64,000 bases of DNA from Leifsonia poae (GTDB lineage Bacteria; Actinomycetota; Actinomycetes; Actinomycetales; Microbacteriaceae), in assembly GCF_020009625.1 (NCBI RefSeq), contig NZ_JAIHLP010000002.1:1-64000 (forward strand). Reading direction: 5' to 3'. Position numbers and translations under genes: made by a program. Below the pieces are notes generated by a model. The model was not told where the DNA came from. It did no database searches and saw only the letters and a program-made list of their open reading frames with translations. Shown in pieces: positions 1 through 8,866 of this stretch (positions are counted from its first letter, which is position 1; each line of letters starts with the position of its first letter).

Positions 1-2804
1 GTCAAGGTCAGCCTCGTTGCTCAGGTTACCGGCTACATCCAGGGCATGGAGAAGGCCGCCAAGGCCACCCGGGAAACGGGTACTGAGGCCGAGAAGCTGG
101 CGCAGAAGAAGGAAGAGCGCTCCAGCAGATTCGGCACCGCGCGGCATTGGCAATGGGTACCGTTGCTGCTGCTGCGTGCGCTCGCAATCAAGAAGTTCGC
201 TGACTTCGATGCCCAGATGTCGCAGGTGCAAACCCTGTCACACACGCGCGCGCTGGCGAAATGGACCAGCTGCGCGACTCCGCATTGAACATGGGTCAGG
301 CGATTGGGTTCTCCGCGAACCAGGTGGCTGACGCGGAGACTGAGCTTGTCAAGGCGGTGTATCAGTCAAGGACATCATCGGCGGCGGTCTCACTGGTGCC
401 CTCACCTCGCGGCGGGCCGGTCAAATCAACGTCGCGCAGGCAACCGAGATCGCCGCAGTCGCTCTCACCCAGTTCGGCCTCAAAGGCAAGGACGTCCCTC
501 ACGTCGCCGACCTCCTCGCGGCTGGCGCCGACAAAGCACTCGGCGGCGTCGACCAGCTCGGACAGGCGCTCAACCAGGGCGGTCTAGTCGCTTCTCAGTT
601 CGGCCTCTCGATCGACGACACCGTCGGCACCCTGTCGGCGTTCGCGAACGCTGGCCTTCTAGGTTCGGACGCGGGCACCAGCTTCAAGCAGATGCTCCTC
701 TCGCTCGCCTCACCGTCGCAAAAAGCGGCGGAGACGATGAAGCAATACAACATCCAGGCATACGACGCACAGGCAACTTCGTCGGCATCACCCAACCTTG
801 CCGGCCAGCTTCAGACGAATCTGAGTGGGGTCTCCCAGGCGCAGCGTGACTCGGCTCTCTCGATCATCTTCGGTTCCGACGCCATCCGCACGGCGAACGT
901 GCTCTACAAGGAGGGCTCGAAGGGCATCCGTGGCTGGATTGACAGCGTCAACGACACTGGATTCGCCGCCGAACAGGCAAACGGCAAGATGGACAACCTC
1001 AATGGAGATCTGTCCAAGCTCGGCGCCGCATTTGACACTGCACTGATCAAAACTGGATCAGGGGCCAACGGAATCCTCCGCGACATCGTTCAGAACCTGA
1101 CCTCTGCAGCCGCGGCGGTTGGCGAGCTCCCTGAGCCGGTTCTCGCGACTGGACTCGCGCTAACCGGCCTGGTCGCCGTGATCGGCCTTGTTGGCGGAGG
1201 GGCGCTGGTTGCGGTTCCAAAGATCGTGCAGTTCAAAAATGCTCTGGAGACGTTGACCGAGACTGGACCAAAGGCGGCCGCCGGCGTCTCCGCCGCAGGC
1301 TCAGCCGTTCGCGCGCTGCCATATGTGGCCGTTTTGCTGTGGCTTGCGCAGCTGTCCACTGGGTTCATTACAACCGCGCGCCAGGCACTCGGTCTTGAGC
1401 AATCGGTGAGCTCGATGACAAAGACCCTCACGGAATCGACGAAGCTCAGCAAGAAGACGATCGACCAACAGCTCAATGCAACCATCGTGGGCTTCAAGAG
1501 CGACATAAACGGCCTCTCTCAGCTCACGACAGTGGCTGGCTAGCTGGGGCGATCAAGTCGTCGGAGGATTTCATCGGGTCCCTCGAGGACTGGATGCCCG
1601 TCCTCAAAAAGCTGTCGGTGCCGGCACTGGCGATACTTCACGCAAAGTCAGCGACTTGGACAAGTCATTGGCAGCGATGGTCAAAGCCGGCAATGGCGAC
1701 AAAGCCGCAGAGGCGTTCGAGTACCTCAAGACGAAAACGGACGGCTCCAAAGAGGCTCTCCGCAATCTGAAGAACCTGTTCCCGGAATATGCGGCAGCGC
1801 AGAAGACTGCCGCGAAGGCGACCGACGATAGCTCTGGGAGCACGGACGACGCGACCCAGGCGTATCTGGACGCGGCGGGCGGCGTCAGTGACCTCACGAG
1901 TCAACTCGCCGATTTGATCACTGAAATCAACAAAGCCAACGGCGTAGGACAGGACGCCGTCTCCGCGAACGCCGCCTATCAGGGTGCGGTCGCCAAGGTT
2001 GACGACACCATCAAGAAGGCGAAGAAGGGTGCCGAGGGGTACTCGCTTTCACTTGACGGCAACACGCAGGCTGGCGCCGACAACCTCGCGATGTTGTCTG
2101 ATATGGCAGAAAAGTCGCAAGCGTCCGCGAAGGCGACGTTCGACGCGGACAACAACTCGCAGGCCTACGTAGCCAATCTCCAGGCCGGCCGGCAGGCGTT
2201 GATCGACCGGATCACTGACATGGGTGCAACTGCCGCGCAGGCGAGCGCCATCGCGGATCAGGTCTATAGGATCCCGACGCAGCGAGAAGTCGACATCATC
2301 GCTAAGACCGCCGAGGCAGCTGCACTAGTGCAGCACTTCAAGGACATGCTCGATACGATCCCGGGTTCCCGATGGTTTCGATTGGTGTCCAGGTGCCGGC
2401 ATCGTCCAACCCGATCATCAATGCGCTCAAGGGCACGGGGAAAGCCACCGGTGGCGCAATCACCGGTCCGGGTGGGCCTCGGGATGACACGGCCGGTATC
2501 TACGCGCTGTCGAACGGTGAGCACGTCTTAACCGCATCCGACGTAGACGCGATGGGTGGTCAGCGCGGTGTGTACCAGTTCCGATCGCGCCTGCACGGCT
2601 ACGCGGACGGCGGGCAGTGCCACGCACGTACGTTCCCGCATCGTCGTATGCCGGCGGTCCACGAACGTCTCGGTGTCACCACAGCTTTCGTTGCAGGGCG
2701 CTCGGATCGTTCTCGATGTCGGGGGTCAGCAGATCGAGGGTGTGATCCGCAATCAGATCGTCGCGAACGAGCAGAAGCAGGCTCGCAGAACACGGATGGG
2801 GTGA
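1..2804 (+). pseudogene. Phage tape measure protein, 5' end outside window, frame-disrupted
   Basis: The tape measure sets siphophage tail length and takes part in DNA ejection. Translated pieces read as one protein spread over three frames: an N-terminal part with KKFADFDAQMSQVQ and MGQAIGFSANQVADAE, a hydrophobic stretch near 1130-1210 (LALTGLVAVIGLVGGGALVA), Ala/Lys/Asp-rich helical regions, and the C-terminus ending IVLDVGGQQIEGVIRN then a stop at 2802-2804. Frame changes fall near 120-180, 250, 350, 772, 798, 1530, 1616, 2362, 2613 and 2657. Those at 350, 772, 1616, 2362, 2613 and 2657 are each repaired by adding one G to a short G run. The gene may therefore be intact in the real genome. 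The next gene starts 3 nt after the stop. Confidence 0.8.
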
Positions 2805-2807
2805 CTG

Positions 2808-3640
2808 ATGGCTTATGCGCCGACTCTGATTGTGTCGACGGATGCGGCGCCGTGTCCGCGCGCTGAGGTGTTGTTCACGTCGTTCGCGGCCGGTACCTCA
2901 TCTGTGGATGTGTACCGTCTTGCTGCTGATCGTGAGTACCTTGTGCGTGGCGCGGTGAAGGCTGCTGTTGCCGGTGCGTTGTCGCGGATCGATTTCGAGA
3001 TCCCGTTCGGTGTGCCGGTGCAGTACCGGGCGGAGATGTTCGACGCTGCGGGCCTGTCGCTCGGGTTCACGGACACTGCGACGGTCACGGTCGATGTGAG
3101 GGACACGTGGGTTCATAACCGCTTGACCCGCAGGGGGCGACGACGGTTGCGTTCCGCGGCAATGCGGCACGGTCGCTTGTTCGCCCGATTGAGGGTGACC
3201 GGGTGTGGCCGATTGGTCGAACTGTCGCGGTCATCGTGGCCGGGCAGCGGCGTGGAATCCAGGATGCTGTTCTCGACGTGATCGTTGACAGTGTCAACCA
3301 GGCCGACCGGTTGCAGGCAATGTTCGGCAGTTACGGCACCCGCACCACACCGGTGCTCTGTTACCGGATTGGTTCCACCGACCGGGTGCGTCTCCCTCGC
3401 CCGTTCTTTGCGGGCATTCTCAGCCTGGACGAGCAGGACCAGACGTACGTGTTGGGTGGGGAGAAGATCGCGTTCGGGATCACCGGTGACGAAGTGTCCC
3501 CGCCGACGCCGGCGCTGGTGGTGCCTCTGCTGACCCGTGCGGACCTGAATGCGGCGTTCCCGACGAGGGCGGCGTTGAATGCGTTCTTCCTGACCCGTCT
3601 CGAGGCGAACCGGGCGTACCAGTTCGCGGGGACTTCCTGA
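2808..3640 (+). pseudogene. Phage minor tail protein, one apparent frameshift
   Basis: The ATG at 2808 opens MAYAPTLIVSTDAAPC and runs in frame 3. Near 3119 the sensible reading moves to frame 2 (continuing GATTVAFRGNAARSLVRPIE) and ends at TGA 3638-3640. Adding one C to the CC at 3119-3120 restores an uninterrupted protein of about 277 aa. Its C-terminal part contains a short internal repetition (DLNAAFPTRAALNAFFLTR). Position directly after the tape measure suggests a distal tail or minor tail structural role. I see no catalytic motif. The stop overlaps the next ATG by one base. Confidence 0.65.
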
Positions 3641-4752
3641 TGCGGGCACATACGACGGTTCTCGACAAGGTTCTGACGGGGTCGCACAACCGGCGGTTGA
3701 TCGTTGATGTGTTTCACGGGTCCGACCGGGTGATGCGTGGGCTTGAGCTGACCGAGTGGGAGCTCGAAGGCGATCTGACTCGGGATGTGAAGTTCTCCGG
3801 GTCGGCGACGATCGCGTACCAGTCGGTGTCGGGTGAGTCGTTGGTGCCGGTGGAGACCGAAGGTGTGTTGTCGCCGTTCAAGGCGCGTCTGTTGTTGACG
3901 ATGGAGATCACCGCTGGCAGTTTCACTGAGCTGATCACATTGGGGTGGGCGCGGGTCATCACCGTCCAGTCTGGTGTCGACTTTGTGGCCGATACCCGGT
4001 TCGGTTCGGTTCGTTGTTGCGTCGGTGGTGCAGATCGTGTTCCTCGGTCTTGAGGAGAATGTGCGCCGGCGTGGGTTTCGTTCCCCGGAGCAGCCGCCGT
4101 CGCTGGTCTCCACGTATGCGGAGCTGCGGCGCATCACCGGGATGACGGTCGTCGCGACCGTTCCGGACAAGGCGATCCCGGCAGCGATCGTGTACGAGAC
4201 GGCGCAGGGCGGCCGGCTGAACGGTGTGCAGGATCTGTGGGGGAACCTCGACTGCATCGGGGTGATCAACCAGTTCGGTGCGTGGGTGGGTGTCCCGAAA
4301 AGCCCCGGGTCTTCGTTGGTGCGTTGACGATCGGCGCGGAGGGGACCGTTGTCGATATCGGGTATGAGGTCGACACGGACACTGTCTACAACTGCGTCGT
4401 CGGCACGTTCGAGGACGCCGACCGGAACCCGATCTATTCGGTTGCGGAGGAGACGGTCGGCCCGCTTGCAACGTCTGGGTATTACGAGGAGAACACCCGC
4501 TACTACTCGTCGCCGTTGGTGACGACGCAGGCCGGCGCGGACTCTGCGGTCAGGGCGATCCTCACTCAGTCGATCGGCGGGCAAACGTACGAGGTCCCCA
4601 TTTCGTGCATTGCGAACCCGGTGATCGAGTCCGGTGATGTGCTGCGTGTCCACGGGCACACGCGCCCGCTCAAGGGTCGGATGATCCGCTGGCGGATGAC
4701 GCAGGCGGCGCTGATGGACGTGACCTTGGAAGTGCAGAGGAGCCTCACGTGA
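3640..4752 (+). pseudogene. Phage minor tail protein, two apparent frameshifts
   Basis: Three overlapping pieces form one protein: MRAHTTVLDKVLTGSHNRR onward (frame 1), VASVVQIVFLGLEENV to GAWVGVP (frame 2), and RVFVGALTIGAEGTVVDIG to EVQRSLT (frame 1). The first break coincides with a three-copy CGGTT repeat at 3997-4011; a fourth copy would restore the frame. The second, near 4308, is repaired by one extra C in a CCC run. Repaired, it is about 372 aa. Placement between tail genes supports a minor tail protein. The TGA overlaps the GTG of the next gene by 3 nt (GTGA), implying translational coupling. Confidence 0.65.
3997..4011 (+). repeat. (CGGTT)3 pentanucleotide repeat at a frame break in a tail gene
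   Basis: Three perfect tandem CGGTT units lie exactly where the tail gene changes frame. Because five is not a multiple of three, gain of one unit restores the downstream frame: the joined reading becomes TRFGSVRFVVASVVQ. This is what slipped-strand mispairing would look like. The same unit occurs five times at 47666-47690. Confidence 0.7.
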
Positions 4753-5609
4753 GAACCGCGACCGACATCCTCGCCGACCGGGTCAAAGACCTCCCCGACG
4801 TGGACAGGCGCACCGCGATCTTCGCCCGCATGGACGGCAACCTCGCCGTCGTGAACACCGGCCCCACGACGATCAGCATCCCCTGTGTCGGGTTCTACCC
4901 GCCGATCCCTGGCATGGCCGTCCAGCTGGAACGCACCGCCGGACAATGGAAAGTGACCGGCCCTGCTGTGGCGCAACCAGCTATTGGGACGATCTCCGCC
5001 ACCGGCACCCCGCAGGCGACTGTCACGATCGGCGGGAAGCAGTTCCAGCTGTACTACCGGTCCGGGTACACGCCCTCGATCGGTGACCAGGTCGAGGTGA
5101 ACTGGGCAACCGGTGTCATCCAGGGTAAGATCACCGGGTCGAACACCGGCACCGACCCGGGCACCAACCCCGGCGGCGGCGCAACCCCACTGCCCACGTC
5201 CCCGATCCTTGCCTCCGACTCCGGCCAGTTCCGGTCGAGGTGGCAGGGCAACGACCCGCGCGCCTCCGACAGTGTGTCAGGGGCGTGGGTCTACAACGGC
5301 CGCGTCGCCGCAGCACTCACCGGCGCCACGGTCACGAAGAGCGAAATTTACCTCCCGCTGCGCGCCCAACTCGGCGTGTGCAACATCGGCGTCCACACCT
5401 CCGCGACCCTCCCCAGCGGATGGGTCGGTATGAGTCTCTCCACCCCGCTCAACCCGCGCGGCGGGTGGGTGACCCTCCCGCTGTCGTTCGCCGCGACACT
5501 CGCTGCCGGCGGTGGGATCTCGGTTGCGTCCGGCAACGGCGACAACCAATGGGCGGGTACCCAGTCCGACCCTCTCTCTGGCGCGCTGCGCTTCCAAGGA
5601 ACCCGATAG
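4749..5609 (+). CDS. Phage minor tail protein
   Basis: This 286-aa protein starts at GTG 4749, overlapping the previous stop. The N-terminal part (DILADRVKDLPDVDRR, then a region typical of short OB-like tail domains) is joined by a Gly/Thr/Asn/Pro linker around residues 130-148 (GSNTGTDPGTNPGGG) to a beta-rich C-terminal half. Such a layout fits a baseplate or host-contact protein. It lies between tail genes and lacks enzyme motifs. It is the first uninterrupted gene of the prophage block. Confidence 0.65.
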   Translation: MRTATDILADRVKDLPDVDRRTAIFARMDGNLAVVNTGPTTISIPCVGFYPPIPGMAVQLERTAGQWKVTGPAVAQPAIGTISATGTPQATVTIGGKQFQLYYRSGYTPSIGDQVEVNWATGVIQGKITGSNTGTDPGTNPGGGATPLPTSPILASDSGQFRSRWQGNDPRASDSVSGAWVYNGRVAAALTGATVTKSEIYLPLRAQLGVCNIGVHTSATLPSGWVGMSLSTPLNPRGGWVTLPLSFAATLAAGGGISVASGNGDNQWAGTQSDPLSGALRFQGTR

Positions 5610-5617
5610 GAGCCCCG

Positions 5618-6196
5618 ATGTCCGCAGACAGATACGGCACGAAAGGTCAACCGCAGTTCGATGCCGTTGGTGCACCAGCGATCGACGTCGACCCCTCATC
5701 TGTCGCGGACTACGCGGCGACTGTCGGGAACCACATCGTCGGAACCACCGCGCAACGCAACGCGAACGTCGTGCCCGGCCCCTCCGGGAAAGCCGTGTGG
5801 GACGGCCTATATTGGTCCGACACCACAGACGGGTGCACGTACAAGAGGATCGCTGGTGCGTGGGTGCTCCAGCTGAAGGACACCGGGTGGTTGCCGTTGA
5901 CCCTCGTCTCGTCGTGGGTCGATTACGGATCGTCCGCGTACGGGCCGCCCCGATACCGGGTTATGAATGGTCAGACCCATGTGTCGATCATGATGAAGTC
6001 GGGAACGATCGCGTCGTCCACGCTCTTCACCACCCTGCCTGCCGGGCTACCGGGCACAACAGTCCTCAAGTGGGGTATTGGCTCCGGTGGTGTCCTCGTC
6101 GGCATCTCGGTCACACCTGACGGCAGGATGACCTTCGTCACCACTGCCAACGGAACGTACACAAACGTGTGCATCAGCTTCCCGGCTGATCAGTAG
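5618..6196 (+). CDS. Phage minor tail or receptor-contact protein
   Basis: The ATG at 5618 follows TAGGAGCCCCG, a good ribosome site, and gives 192 aa beginning MSADRYGTKGQPQFDAVG. Residues 40-75 (ERNA-type AQRNANVVPGPSGKAVWDGLYW) resemble segments found in many phage fibre proteins, and the rest is beta-rich with no obvious motif. It sits 8 nt after the previous tail gene and is followed by a terminator-like hairpin at 6233, so it probably ends the tail transcription unit or is partly separated from lysis genes. Confidence 0.6.
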   Translation: MSADRYGTKGQPQFDAVGAPAIDVDPSSVADYAATVGNHIVGTTAQRNANVVPGPSGKAVWDGLYWSDTTDGCTYKRIAGAWVLQLKDTGWLPLTLVSSWVDYGSSAYGPPRYRVMNGQTHVSIMMKSGTIASSTLFTTLPAGLPGTTVLKWGIGSGGVLVGISVTPDGRMTFVTTANGTYTNVCISFPADQ

Positions 6197-6232
6197 GCAG
6201 ACGCTTAGCCTCTGCCCGTTCGAACACTCTCC

Positions 6233-6255
6233 GGCCCTGCAAGTGCGGGGCCTTT
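6233..6255 (+). terminator. Terminator-like hairpin between tail and lysis genes
   Basis: GGCCC at 6233-6237 pairs with GGGCC at 6248-6252, followed by a short TTTC. The stem is short and the T tract weak, so it may only partly stop transcription before the lysin gene. Confidence 0.45.
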
Positions 6256-6278
6256 CGCATGTGAGGAAGCGCGAGCCG

Positions 6279-7043
6279 ATGCCCGAGTACATTTACCCCA
6301 CCTACGCGCACACTGCGTCCGATCAGGACGGCACATGGCAGGGCCACAAGGACCGCACACCGCCGAGCGTGAATCCGGGCATGGACTACGCCTGCGCGTA
6401 CGGGTCGGTTGTCGTCGCCGCGAAAGCTGGGGTGATCCGCGTCGCCGATTCGACGATGGGCGGCAGCGGCGGACGGCTGGTGTACATCACCCATCCCGAT
6501 GGCGACGAAACCCAGTACCTGCACCTGTCCCGGATCGACGTGACCGCAGGCCAGACGGTGACCCAGGGGCAGCAGATTGCCCTGTCGGGTGCGTCCGGGT
6601 TCGGCTCAGACCGCTATTACGGCCCGCACTGCCACGTGTCCCTGTATCTGCACGGGGTGAACGTCGATTTTCAGAAGTACGTCAACATCACCGACTCTCA
6701 CGGTGGGGGCGGATCGAACAAGGAGGACGAATTGTCTGCAGCAGAAGTGGCGGAGATCAAAGCGCACGTCACCGCCGAAACCAACCGGCTTGCCGAGTAT
6801 GTGCGGCGGGAGTCCCGGATGCGCCTGTACAAGAACAGCGCCACCGGCCAGTTCATGGCTGCGTCGATCCTGTCGGGCCGGTACGAGATCCTTTCCGGTC
6901 AGTCGGAGGTCGACTCGCTCGTGAAGAACGGGTATCTGGAGATCGCGAACGGTGACGCCGCGACCCCGCAGATCGTCGACGACCTGCGCTGGCGCAACAT
7001 CATCGCCAAGTGCCCGGTGAACATCAAAGCCATCGCCGGCTGA
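6279..7043 (+). CDS. Phage endolysin, M23 (LytM-type) peptidase
   Basis: This 254-aa protein cuts peptide cross-bridges in peptidoglycan. The peptidase domain covers about residues 25-130: NPGMDYA (N32, D36), YLHLSRI (H82) and GPHCHVSLY (H117, H119). In LytM-type enzymes the first motif is HxxxD, so N32 stands where a zinc-binding His is usual. D36, H82, H117 and H119 are present. Residues 130-155 form a Gly-rich linker and acidic helix, and the C-terminal 90 residues may be a wall-binding part. I chose ATG 6279, preceded by GAGGAAG, over an in-frame start at 6243 lying inside the hairpin region. Holin candidates follow directly. Confidence 0.8.
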   Translation: MPEYIYPTYAHTASDQDGTWQGHKDRTPPSVNPGMDYACAYGSVVVAAKAGVIRVADSTMGGSGGRLVYITHPDGDETQYLHLSRIDVTAGQTVTQGQQIALSGASGFGSDRYYGPHCHVSLYLHGVNVDFQKYVNITDSHGGGGSNKEDELSAAEVAEIKAHVTAETNRLAEYVRRESRMRLYKNSATGQFMAASILSGRYEILSGQSEVDSLVKNGYLEIANGDAATPQIVDDLRWRNIIAKCPVNIKAIAG

Positions 7044-7044
7044 T

Positions 7045-7066
7045 CCCTCTCTCAACCCTGAGAGGG
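7045..7066 (+). promoter_or_regulatory. Hairpin covering the ribosome site of the first holin candidate
   Basis: CCCTCTC (7045-7051) pairs perfectly with GAGAGGG (7060-7066) around an 8-nt loop. The purine-rich right arm is also the likely Shine-Dalgarno for the ATG at 7075. Folding would hide it, which could delay translation of the lysis gene. This is inferred from sequence only. Confidence 0.45.
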
Positions 7067-7074
7067 GGTCCTAG

Positions 7075-7539
7075 ATGAATCTGCCCGGATGGTTCATCGA
7101 CTGGGCGGGGGATGTCACTCTCGCTCAGGTCGTGATCTGGATTGCGATCATCGTTTTCCTGATCTGGATTCTGCGGAAGTCGTGGCCCGGTCTCCGAGCC
7201 GCGATCAAACTCACCGACATCTTGTCTGCGCTCCCGGCGTTCATGGAGCAGACGAAGAACACGCTCAGCGAGCAGGACCAGAAGATCGCCGAGATCCACC
7301 ACGAGACCCACAACAACAACGGGTCGTCGATCAAGGACTCCACCGACCGTATCGAGCTCGGTGTGAGGGGACTGTTCGACCGGGTCGGGATTCTCGAGGA
7401 GACGACACGTTCCCTGATCACCAGCGACGCCGAACTGCGCAAAGACACTGCCAACCTTCGCCGTGAATTCGACGACACCCACCCGCGGTCTGCAATCGAG
7501 CACCTCCGTGACAACCCCACCCAGCAAGGAGAATCATGA
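7075..7539 (+). CDS. Phage single-span membrane protein, holin-region (DUF2746-like)
   Basis: This 154-aa protein has one clear transmembrane segment at about residues 15-35 (LAQVVIWIAIIVFLIWIL), then a cytoplasmic helical or coiled-coil domain rich in Glu, Lys and Asp. The layout matches small membrane proteins found beside lysins in mycobacterial and related phages. Its stop overlaps the next ATG (ATGA at 7536-7539). A role in lysis is inferred from position; the family match is from memory of its pattern. Confidence 0.6.
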   Translation: MNLPGWFIDWAGDVTLAQVVIWIAIIVFLIWILRKSWPGLRAAIKLTDILSALPAFMEQTKNTLSEQDQKIAEIHHETHNNNGSSIKDSTDRIELGVRGLFDRVGILEETTRSLITSDAELRKDTANLRREFDDTHPRSAIEHLRDNPTQQGES

Positions 7540-7949
7540 GTAAACACACCGCCGTCTCCGGCGCCATCTGGTTCCCGAACCAGCGCGTCATCCGCACCGT
7601 CCTGTCCGGCATCATCGCCGCGATCCCGACTCTCGTCGTCATTGCGGGTGTCCTCGCCGACCAGTGGCCGGTGCAGTGGCTCCTCGCCACCGTCGCCGCT
7701 CTCGTCGCGATCCAGGGTGTCCTCACCCGGGTCATGGCGATCCCGGGCGTGAACGCGTGGCTGACTGGGCTCGGTGCCGGGTCCGCACCTCGCGAGGCGG
7801 CACTGAATGTTGACGGTTCGTACGTGGTCACCACTGTTCCCCAGTCGGTCACGGACGCGGTCCTCGCTGCGCATGCGGACAAGACGCCGGAGCAGAAGTC
7901 CGCGGACGAACAGTTCGCGGCTGGGCGGCTGGCTTCCGGTAACGCGTAA
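7536..7949 (+). CDS. Putative phage holin
   Basis: This 137-aa protein has two closely spaced hydrophobic segments, about residues 24-44 (LSGIIAAIPTLVVIAGVLA) and 48-68 (WLLATVAALVAIQGVL), and a hydrophilic C-terminal tail. Two-span topology, small size and location after the lysin are the usual holin pattern, forming membrane lesions that release the lysin. It overlaps the preceding membrane gene by 4 nt, implying coupled synthesis. Confidence 0.65.
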   Translation: MSKHTAVSGAIWFPNQRVIRTVLSGIIAAIPTLVVIAGVLADQWPVQWLLATVAALVAIQGVLTRVMAIPGVNAWLTGLGAGSAPREAALNVDGSYVVTTVPQSVTDAVLAAHADKTPEQKSADEQFAAGRLASGNA

Positions 7950-7979
7950 TCCACCCAGCGACTTGAACGAGGAGGACTC

Positions 7980-8864
7980 ATGCCCCAGGTGACCATCGGC
8001 GCCGACGATCTCGCCCAGGCCGGCCTCACCCCGGCCGAGGGTGATCGGTTCATGTTCCGGTTCGCGCAGGTCGCTGTCGGCGAGACGCGTGTGACCTCGA
8101 CCGACACATGGACGGTCACCCTCGACGAGGCGGGTAACGCCAGCACGAGTGTTCCGCAGACGCCTCCCGGCAACGCGGTCGTGGTGTCGTCGTCTCTGCG
8201 CGGGTTCCGCACGACCTACGTGGCCGGGTACCCGAACACGGACACCACTCTCACCGAGCTCCTCACCGACTTCACCGTCAACCCGAGCACGCTCGCACCG
8301 ACTCCGGCCACGGATGCGTGGTGGGTGGCTCTACGGACTCTGCAAGCGCAGGTCGACGCTATCGAGGGCGGCGGGCCGGGTGGGCCGGGCGATAAGGGTC
8401 CTACCGGTGACAAGGGCCCGGATGGGGACCGCGGCCCGCAAGGTTTCCCCGGGGACAAAGGTCCAGTCGGCGACCAGGGACCGATCGGAACGAAGGGTGC
8501 CACCGGCGATCTCGGTACCAAGGGTGCCACGGGCGATGCTGGCCCGGTCGGAGACAAAGGTCCGATCGGTGGTCGGGGCCCGGTTGGTGATGCCGGTACG
8601 AAGGGTGCAACGGGCGACAAGGGTCCGGCCGGGGACAAGGGGCCCACGGGTGATCAGGGGCCGACTGGCGCGGCCGGCACCATCACCGCGGCGGCGATCA
8701 CCGACTCCACCGTGATCGGGCGCACGCTCATCACGGCGTCGACCGCGGCGGCCGTGAAGGCGGCGGCCGGGCTGGGGAGCGTGACCAACATCGCTGTGAC
8801 TCTTCTCGGCCCGTCTGATCCGGTGCCAGGTGGTACGCCTCCGGGCCTGATCGCGCGAGGGTAG
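7980..8864 (+). CDS. Phage collagen-like tail fibre protein
   Basis: The ATG at 7980 follows GAGGAGG. The 294-aa protein has an N-terminal domain (1-125) and then about 33 Gly-X-Y triplets from near residue 127 to 227 (GPGGPGDKGPTGDKG and variants), rich in Pro, Lys and Asp. This is the collagen triple-helix pattern, known in phage tail fibres as a rigid trimeric shaft. The C-terminal 65 residues are Ala/Thr rich and could be a trimerisation or tip domain. The repeated DNA (GGT/GGC CCG, AAG GGT) makes it prone to recombination. The next gene begins 2 nt after the stop. Confidence 0.82.
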   Translation: MPQVTIGADDLAQAGLTPAEGDRFMFRFAQVAVGETRVTSTDTWTVTLDEAGNASTSVPQTPPGNAVVVSSSLRGFRTTYVAGYPNTDTTLTELLTDFTVNPSTLAPTPATDAWWVALRTLQAQVDAIEGGGPGGPGDKGPTGDKGPDGDRGPQGFPGDKGPVGDQGPIGTKGATGDLGTKGATGDAGPVGDKGPIGGRGPVGDAGTKGATGDKGPAGDKGPTGDQGPTGAAGTITAAAITDSTVIGRTLITASTAAAVKAAAGLGSVTNIAVTLLGPSDPVPGGTPPGLIARG

Positions 8865-8866
8865 AC

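Noticed and set aside
8216..8647. Pro/Gly-rich minus-strand frame opposite the collagen-like gene
   Set aside because: The reverse complement of Gly-Pro-Lys repeats automatically reads as Gly-Pro-rich; there is no independent evidence.
8390..8690. Possible CRISPR or tandem-repeat array in 8390-8690
   Set aside because: The periodicity is nine bases and in frame, produced by Gly-X-Y codons of the collagen-like protein; there are no spacers.
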